NCBI RefSeq assembly: GCF_019977755.1
Contig: NZ_AP025144.1
Span: 3,844,001 to 3,908,000, forward strand
DNA: 64,000 nucleotides
Direction of reading: 5' to 3'
Source: Vibrio penaeicida
Lineage (GTDB): Bacteria > Pseudomonadota > Gammaproteobacteria > Enterobacterales > Vibrionaceae
This document shows, one piece after another, positions 57,466 to 64,000 of the stretch. The translations under genes and the position numbers were made by a program. The notes under the pieces were generated by a model that was given only the letters and a program-made list of their open reading frames with translations, was not told the origin of the DNA and did no database searches. Position 1 is the first letter of the stretch; each line of letters begins with the position of its first letter.

Positions 57466-58443
57466 CTAAGTTAACGCTGCATACACCTTCAAGCCAAACT
57501 TACGCCAAATACGTACTCTTTCACCTAATGTCAAACCGCTTTCCTTTACCAGCGATTGAAACTTTTGAACATTACGATCGTCGCCCAAGGCATAATCTGT
57601 AGATCGAAGTGCCGTTTGCATGTAGTCCATAAAAACCAATTTGAAAAATGCGGACAGGGTGGATGAATTACTGGATTTCAGCGACGAAATTTCTTCCATT
57701 AAATTATTGACGACAGCAGCATGACTGCGAATATCCGCAGGTCGAAGTGTGCCTCCTTCTGCTCGCATGGATGAGTTTTCGTGCTGAACATAGAAATAAT
57801 GCTGGGAATCCAAGAACGAAACCCGATCGGCATGAAGTAAGGATTTAAAGGTGAAGTCTACATCTTCGTACCTCACACCCTCCAAATACGCTAAGTGATA
57901 CTGTTCAATAAATTGTCGGCTCCACAAATGGGAAGGGGTCGTCGCAGAGTAAACTTTGTACTCTCGCGCTTTGGGTAAATACTCAAGACCCGAACTCACT
58001 GGAAGTCCACTGATCGCCTTTAAACGCTTCTCTTTTTCGACCACGTACACTTGTTTGGTTCTTGGGTCTACTTCAAAGTTAGTCCCCATACACAGATCCA
58101 AATGATGTGTATATGCGTACTTAACCATCTCTTCTATTTTCTTTGCGTCAACATAGTCATCCGCATCACAAAATAAAATGTAGTCTCCCTCAGCCATGGT
58201 CATCATTCTGTTTCGGGAAGCGGCTTGCCCTGAATTTTCTTGAGTCACCAAACGAAAATTATAACGTTGTTGAAGTTTCAGCAGCTGACTCGCGGTAGCA
58301 TCTTTAGAGCCATCGTCAGTAACAATCAAATCGAGGTCTATAGAGGAAATTTCAGCAATTGACGCTATGCATTGCTCGATAGTGTCTGCGGCATTGTAAG
58401 CGGGTACCAATACAGATACTTTTAATTCTTTTTTATTTGTCAT
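57466..58443 (-). CDS. GT2 glycosyltransferase (EpsH/LgtD-like)
   Basis: The 325-residue GT-A protein has VSVLVPAYNAADTIEQCIAS, the QENSGQAASRNRMM block and GDYILFCDADDYVDAKKIEE with the DxD site. LEGVRYEDVDFTFKSLL holds the likely catalytic acidic residues. It overlaps the kdkA 3' end by 11 bp and so is in the same transcript. Probably an outer-core transferase; donor unknown. Confidence 0.87.
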   Translation of the reverse strand: MTNKKELKVSVLVPAYNAADTIEQCIASIAEISSIDLDLIVTDDGSKDATASQLLKLQQRYNFRLVTQENSGQAASRNRMMTMAEGDYILFCDADDYVDAKKIEEMVKYAYTHHLDLCMGTNFEVDPRTKQVYVVEKEKRLKAISGLPVSSGLEYLPKAREYKVYSATTPSHLWSRQFIEQYHLAYLEGVRYEDVDFTFKSLLHADRVSFLDSQHYFYVQHENSSMRAEGGTLRPADIRSHAAVVNNLMEEISSLKSSNSSTLSAFFKLVFMDYMQTALRSTDYALGDDRNVQKFQSLVKESGLTLGERVRIWRKFGLKVYAALT

Positions 58444-59146
58444 GCTCTCGATACCCTACAATAATCGGCTCCATGCTCTCGATGATATCTTCACCTAAGC
58501 TGCGTTGAGCCTCTTTCTCAAATGACCTTTTAAGTCGTTCCAAATTCCCTTGCTTCCAACTCTCACCACTTTGCTGGAAGCATTTATCAAAGTCGATGAT
58601 CCAAAATTTTTCTTGCTCATCCATCAAAATATTATGGATATTCAAATCCGTGTGGTTAATGCCAAGATCATGCATTTTACGGATCTCTCGGCCAATTTGC
58701 TGATAGTGCCGTGCTTCTAATGTCTCGGATTTTAAAATGTCCACCAAGTCTCTGGCGTTTTTAATCTTCTCGGTGATGATGTCAGCACGATAAGTCAGCC
58801 CTGTTTTTTGAGCGTTGGCTGCGATCGGTTTAGGAACATTAAGTCCATTTTTACGCATTAAGCCAAGCAATGAGAACTCTAATGCGCTGCGGGTTTTGTC
58901 AAACCCCGTAAACACATACTGATCTTTAACGAGTTTGCCAAATAGCCCACCACGCCGATAGTGTCGCAATGCAGCGTGTGTTTCTCCCAAATCAACAAAC
59001 CATGTTGTCCCTCTGCCACTGGCTTGCCCAATTACTTTGTTTTGATTTTGCCAATAGTCGATGTCGAACAAGCGATCTAAATCATGATGAATAACATTGC
59101 TGTCATACCATATTTTTTGATTCTTGCTGCAGTGGGTCTTAATCAT
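58433..59146 (-). CDS. kdkA: Kdo kinase
   Basis: KdkA phosphorylates Kdo of lipid A-Kdo with ATP at the cytosolic membrane face. The 237-residue kinase-like protein has HAALRHYRRGGLFGKLV near the N-terminus, FTGFDKTRSALEFSLL, the catalytic loop HTDLNIHNILMDEQ near 165 and WIIDFDKCFQ with the metal-binding Asp. The length matches H. influenzae KdkA. It implies that a single phosphorylated Kdo replaces the Kdo disaccharide of E. coli. Divergent from the GT9 gene at 59242. Confidence 0.95.
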   Translation of the reverse strand: MIKTHCSKNQKIWYDSNVIHHDLDRLFDIDYWQNQNKVIGQASGRGTTWFVDLGETHAALRHYRRGGLFGKLVKDQYVFTGFDKTRSALEFSLLGLMRKNGLNVPKPIAANAQKTGLTYRADIITEKIKNARDLVDILKSETLEARHYQQIGREIRKMHDLGINHTDLNIHNILMDEQEKFWIIDFDKCFQQSGESWKQGNLERLKRSFEKEAQRSLGEDIIESMEPIIVGYREHDK

Positions 59147-59241
59147 GATTTATAGAAGGTGAGAAAACCGTGGGTCGATTTTACATTCTTAAAGCTTAAC
59201 TGCATAATCCTTAGCAACTTATCAAAGAACTTTCTTTCACT

Positions 59242-60294
59242 ATGACGCTTTTTACAAGCCCGCCCACCTCTATCTGTGTCTTGCGTTTATCTGCCATTGG
59301 CGACGTCTGTAACACGATTGCTGCGGTTCAAGCTATTCAAAAGTATTGGCCAGAAACGCAAGTAACGTGGATAACAGGAAAGCTCGAAGCGCAATTGCTT
59401 GAATCTATTGACAACATAGAGGTCATTATTTTCGACAAAAAGCAAGGGTGGCGTGGCTATGTATCGGTATGGAAGCAACTCAAGGGAAAAAGGTTTGATG
59501 CTTTATTACACATGCAGTACGCCATCAGAGCGAGCATCGTCACCTTAGGCATTAAAGCTAAACACAAGTTGGGCTTTGACAAAATCCGCAGTCAAGATGG
59601 GCAACATTGGTTTACCAATACCAAAGTACCATCACCCGAAAAAACTCACGTTTTAGATGGGTTGATAGCCTTTAATGAAGTATTGGGCATACCGGATTGC
59701 TCCCCTAAATGGGATCTTTCTTATCCAGAATCGGCTGGTGTTTGGGCACAAAGCCATTTACTTGCAGACAAACGTAATCTAGTGATCGTTCCGGGTGCAA
59801 GTAAAGCCTATAAGAACTGGACGATTCAAGGCTATGTCGATCTCATCAATCATGCGGACAAATTGGGCTGGAACGTTATTCTTGCTGGTAGCCCATCGCC
59901 TGTGGAACAAAAGCTAACCCAGTCAATTCTTCAATCATTAAAAAAACCAGTCACCGACTTAGTGGGTAAAAGCAGCCTGCTGGAGATGCTAGCTCTACTT
60001 GATCAATGTGATTTGGTGGTTGCACCTGATACGGGTCCGACCCATATGGCAAATGCAATGAATACCCCAGTGATCGGGTTGTATGCCCACCACAACCCAG
60101 CTCGGACAGGTCCTTATTTGTATCAGGATTATGTTGTCAGTGTGTGGGCACAAGAGATAGAAAAGCAGACGGGAAAGAATCCATCTCAATTACCTTGGCG
60201 CTCGCGTGTCAAAGACGAAAAAGCGATGGCTAACATCCCGTCGGCAGATGTCATCGCAATGTTTAACCGTGTGCGCAGAGAACAGAAATTATGA
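59242..60294 (+). CDS. GT9 heptosyltransferase (OpsX/WaaC-like)
   Basis: The 350-residue protein has VLRLSAIGDVCNTIAAVQAI, the start seen in OpsX-type heptosyltransferase I of Haemophilus, then HMQYAIRASIV, VIVPGASKAYKNWTIQGYVD and VVAPDTGPTHMANAMNTPVI with YAHHNPARTGPY. Its place next to kdkA fits an enzyme adding the first heptose to phosphorylated Kdo. Overlaps the next gene by 4 bp. Confidence 0.85.
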   Translation: MTLFTSPPTSICVLRLSAIGDVCNTIAAVQAIQKYWPETQVTWITGKLEAQLLESIDNIEVIIFDKKQGWRGYVSVWKQLKGKRFDALLHMQYAIRASIVTLGIKAKHKLGFDKIRSQDGQHWFTNTKVPSPEKTHVLDGLIAFNEVLGIPDCSPKWDLSYPESAGVWAQSHLLADKRNLVIVPGASKAYKNWTIQGYVDLINHADKLGWNVILAGSPSPVEQKLTQSILQSLKKPVTDLVGKSSLLEMLALLDQCDLVVAPDTGPTHMANAMNTPVIGLYAHHNPARTGPYLYQDYVVSVWAQEIEKQTGKNPSQLPWRSRVKDEKAMANIPSADVIAMFNRVRREQKL

Positions 60295-61079
60295 CGCAGC
60301 TTTCCCAATCTAACCGCGCGACTATTGCTGCGGTCATCATTACCAAAAATGAAGAAGACAGTCTCAAAGACTGCTTAGAAAGCCTGACATGGGTTGATGA
60401 AATCGTGATCGTTGATTCAGGTAGCACAGACAAAACCGAAGCTATCGCGAAACAATACACCGGCAAATTCTTTATCAATTCGGATTGGCCGGGTTTTGGC
60501 AAGCAGAAGCAACTCGCCCAGAGCTATACGGAATGTGATTGGATTCTCGCCGTTGATGCAGACGAACGCATTGATGAAACATTAAAAAGTAATATTCTTG
60601 ATATGTTAGAAAATGTCCCCGATAACACCGTTTTTAATCTTAATGAGCTAACTTGGGTCTTTGGTCGATTCCTAAAACATTCGGGCTGGTACTATCGACA
60701 TGTCCGCCTTTACCCCAACAAGCTAACAACGTACAACGACAACCTCGTTCATGAATCAGTCGTTATTCCCGACGGATGTAAAGTGGCAGAGCTCGATGGC
60801 GATATCCTTCACTACTCCTACAAAAACCTGAACCATTATCTCGTTAAGTCAGCCGGTTACGGCAAAGCTTGGGCGGATCAAAGACAAGCTAAAGGAAAAA
60901 AAGCGTCGCTGTCTCAGGGGGTGGTTCATGCACTCGCCTGTTTTATGAAAATGTATGTACTAAAGCGAGGCTTTTTAGATGGGAAACAAGGATTCTTGAT
61001 TGCTTTGTTATCCGCGCATTCTACCTTTATCAAATACGCAGATTTGTGGGCGAGAGATAACGATCCCCATTATAAATAA
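60291..61079 (+). CDS. GT2 core glucosyltransferase (WaaE/LgtF-like)
   Basis: The 262-residue enzyme has AAVIITKNEEDSLKDCLESL, WVDEIVIVDSGSTDKT, ILAVDADERIDE (metal site), FNLNELTWVFGRFLKHSGWY and the VHESVVIPDGCKVAELDGDI region, as in WaaE/LgtF (KdtX) beta-1,4-glucosyltransferases that put glucose on heptose I. In Klebsiella and Haemophilus such genes lie near waaA and coaD, as here. Coupled to the upstream GT9 gene. Confidence 0.88.
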   Translation: MTQLSQSNRATIAAVIITKNEEDSLKDCLESLTWVDEIVIVDSGSTDKTEAIAKQYTGKFFINSDWPGFGKQKQLAQSYTECDWILAVDADERIDETLKSNILDMLENVPDNTVFNLNELTWVFGRFLKHSGWYYRHVRLYPNKLTTYNDNLVHESVVIPDGCKVAELDGDILHYSYKNLNHYLVKSAGYGKAWADQRQAKGKKASLSQGVVHALACFMKMYVLKRGFLDGKQGFLIALLSAHSTFIKYADLWARDNDPHYK

Positions 61080-61110
61080 TGGGTGACTAAACCCTATGCT
61101 AAAGGGCAGT

Positions 61111-62142
61111 TTATGCTATATCTGCCCACCACTTCTTCACTTGCTCGGCGCATTCCGCCACATCAATACGAGACATATCTTCTTGCTGGTCTTTACTGCT
61201 GGCTTCAGGTGGGCAAAAAGCAATGTGCTTCCCTTCTGAATTAATGGGTCGCCAGCGAAGTGGCGTTGCTGAGCGCTTGCTCGGAAAGAACCCGACCGTG
61301 GGTACATCCAACGTTGCTGCTATATGAAGGGGTCCCGTCGAGCCCGCAATAAACATGTCTGCACAAGCAATGGAATAGGTAAAATCGACCAGCCCATCAT
61401 TTTTGCTGTATACCACTGACTTCACACCAAGATCGGACAACAAAGCATGCAATTCCATGGCTTTACTTTCTTCACCCGGACCAGCCGTGAGAATGTATTC
61501 TCTATCTACCTGCAAATTTTTGATAAACGCTGAATACTGTTCCAATGATAGGTTATTAGCCGAACCGCCGCTGCCTGCATGAACAAACACCCAAGGTTTG
61601 TCTTGGGAGATATCTAACTGCCTAGACAGTTTGTCCTTTTGCGCAGCTAAAACATCTGCCGTTATAGTCAAATAAGGTGCGTTGGGCTCAACAATCTTGC
61701 CTCCGACACCCGATAAAAATGAGCGAACAAGATCGAGATTGTACTCAAACTCGGGTTTAGCCGATTGTGAACGTTTCTGTTTGATTCGTTTGTTGTAAAA
61801 AATCTGGGCAATTTTCGTTGCGGGCGCAAGGCGATAGGGAATTTTGGCTTTCCATACCAGTGATGCGTTGTAAGAAGTAGAGAATAAATTGATTGAAGCG
61901 TCAAATTGCTCCGATTTTATTCGTCTCACCAGCTCCGTTTTTTCTTGTTTCGGCGCTTTTGAACCACAATCGACGATAACAGAATCAATCCAAGGGCAAA
62001 GCTCTGCCAATGCTTTGGTGTAACCTGGGACAAGTGCGGTAATTTCTACGTCAGGCATTGATTGTTTTAGCATAGCGAAACTCGGCCATGCCAACATAAA
62101 ATCGCCTATCTTATCGTTTCGAATAACCAGTATTTTTTTCAT
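61111..62142 (-). CDS. GT9 glycosyltransferase (heptosyltransferase family)
   Basis: The 343-residue protein has MKKILVIRNDKIGDFMLAWP, AKIPYRLAPATKIAQIFYNK, VFVHAGSGGSANNLSLEQYS and MFIAGSTGPLHIAATLDVPT, a GT9 pattern with WaaQ-like features. The ATG at 62142 has GGAAAA upstream; a GTG at 62169 is less likely. It may add a third heptose or another core sugar. It runs convergent to the WaaE-like gene and is divergent from coaD. Confidence 0.87.
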   Translation of the reverse strand: MKKILVIRNDKIGDFMLAWPSFAMLKQSMPDVEITALVPGYTKALAELCPWIDSVIVDCGSKAPKQEKTELVRRIKSEQFDASINLFSTSYNASLVWKAKIPYRLAPATKIAQIFYNKRIKQKRSQSAKPEFEYNLDLVRSFLSGVGGKIVEPNAPYLTITADVLAAQKDKLSRQLDISQDKPWVFVHAGSGGSANNLSLEQYSAFIKNLQVDREYILTAGPGEESKAMELHALLSDLGVKSVVYSKNDGLVDFTYSIACADMFIAGSTGPLHIAATLDVPTVGFFPSKRSATPLRWRPINSEGKHIAFCPPEASSKDQQEDMSRIDVAECAEQVKKWWADIA

Positions 62143-62251
62143 CTTATTTTCCGCACTGTGGTTCGCCACACATGATACCCAGTTACATAGCGAAGTTTGA
62201 GTGTTTTTTGCTATGATGACAGCAGATTAATGAATAAAAGCAAGCGAGTAA

Positions 62252-63561
<1,310 letters not shown>

Positions 63562-63609
63562 CTTAATTCCTTGATTAGGCTGTCGGTATATCGGGAACGA
63601 GGTTATGAT

Positions 63610-63642
63610 TATACTCAAGCTACCTCAAGGTGCTTGAGTATA
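63610..63642. repeat. Palindromic repeat before mutM and the next gene
   Basis: TATACTCAAGC(T)ACCT and AGGTGCTTGAGTATA form a long stem with a tiny loop between the divergent mutM gene and the next gene. It may be an operator, a transcript hairpin or a member of a dispersed intergenic repeat family. Confidence 0.6.
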
Positions 63643-63672
63643 TACTTAAAATACGTCTGTTTGAGGCATTCA

Positions 63673-64000
63673 ATGAAGCTTTCCCGTCGTGGCTGGAACA
63701 ACATTCTGATCTTATCGATCTTGGCATTTATTGCCGTTATCAATGCACCAAGTGTATTAAGAAAGCACTTTGGGCTTGGTGAAACCAACACGCTTCCTTA
63801 TGTTATTAGCCCGAATGAAAAGCCAAGTGCCTTGCATTTTGCTCAATGGTCACTTGAAAATGTCGATAATGAATGGAATTCGACACGCCAACTCTCTATC
63901 GACCCGTTACAAGCTGCGCTCCGGTGGACAGAGCTCACTGGTACTCAGGTGGATTCAGATACGTACGATAAGTTGAAAGGAAATCTCCCTCCCGCCAGAA
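63673..64000 (+). CDS. Membrane-anchored protein of unknown function, 5' part
   Basis: The ATG at 63673 has TTGAGG upstream and the frame stays open to the window end. The 109 visible residues begin with positive charges (KLSRRGWNN), then one hydrophobic helix (ILILSILAFIAVINA), followed by a soluble, probably periplasmic region (PSVLRKHFGLGETNTLPYVI). It was not recognised as any named family. Convention in Vibrio genomes places an uncharacterised small protein after mutM, but that is a memory of gene order and not evidence. Confidence 0.65.
   Translation, partial: MKLSRRGWNNILILSILAFIAVINAPSVLRKHFGLGETNTLPYVISPNEKPSALHFAQWSLENVDNEWNSTRQLSIDPLQAALRWTELTGTQVDSDTYDKLKGNLPPAR

Noticed and set aside
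61066..61083. Inverted repeat CCCATTAT/ATAATGGG between the WaaE-like gene and the convergent GT9 gene.
   Set aside because: The loop would be only two bases and no T-tract follows on either strand, so it is not called as a terminator.
63770..63976. A 68-residue frame at the right end.
   Set aside because: It is out of frame with the ATG at 63673, which has a better ribosome site and a clear membrane anchor; the shorter frame is a shadow.

Overview
The window is a chromosomal surface-polysaccharide super-locus from a gammaproteobacterium, almost certainly a Vibrio. The reasons are the gene set and order (hldD followed by waa core genes, kdkA, coaD and mutM), the wbfB/C/D/E/F-type group with wzz known from Vibrio capsule/O139 loci, and two ops (RfaH-recruiting) elements. 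The species cannot be fixed from what is here. No rRNA, tRNA, CRISPR array or prophage was seen.

Layout. (1) 1-670: the 3' end of envC. (2) 0.75-6.65 kb: UDP-glucuronate 4-epimerase, ugd, and a trio (initiating sugar transferase, 4-keto reductase, WbpM-type 4,6-dehydratase) that looks like a UDP-QuiNAc (or epimer) module. (3) 6.66-19.04 kb, leftward: an A+T-rich rhamnose operon, rmlB-rmlA-rmlD-GT-rmlC-RgpF-like-ABC exporter-GT2/WsaF fusion-KpsC-like-GT2 (frameshifted)-methyltransferase, led by an ops site at 19105-19116. (4) 19.4-20.4 kb, rightward: a second initiating sugar transferase. (5) 20.7-23.4 kb: two decayed insertion sequences, a DUF4277/IS1634-like element and an IS256-family element. 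(6) 23.4-36.9 kb, leftward: a GDP-mannose/GDP-fucose cluster with wzy, wzx and glycosyltransferases; wzx, an alpha-1,2-fucosyltransferase-like gene and a GT4 gene each carry one small indel. (7) 36.9-38.8 kb: a wzz 3' relic, an intact IS3-family element and an older relic of a related IS3 copy. (8) 38.8-44.0 kb, leftward: wzz, a large SLBB export protein and a Wzi-like protein, led by a second ops site at 44003-44014. (9) 44.4-49.1 kb: a TetR regulator and a divergent Gfc/Yjb-type operon. (10) 49.2-62.1 kb: hldD and the LPS core/lipid A-Kdo genes, including a GT4-polysaccharide deacetylase fusion, waaF, waaA, a waaL-type ligase, kdkA and several glycosyltransferases. (11) 62.2-64 kb: coaD, mutM and the start of an unidentified membrane-anchored protein.

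How it works together. Cytosolic enzymes can supply UDP-GlcA/GalA, a UDP-6-deoxy-HexNAc, dTDP-L-Rha, GDP-Man and GDP-L-Fuc. Two initiating transferases and two ops-led operons suggest two glycans: a rhamnose-rich one whose operon encodes a PglK-like ABC exporter but no wzx or wzy, and a Wzx/Wzy-type fucose-containing capsule or O antigen using Wzz, the SLBB protein and Wzi for export and surface attachment. The core genes build the Kdo-heptose core and the WaaL-type ligase can join glycan to it. Intrinsic-terminator-like hairpins between genes of both leftward groups fit operons that need RfaH antitermination. Several disrupted genes and IS scars suggest recent rearrangement, phase-variable tracts or sequencing error.
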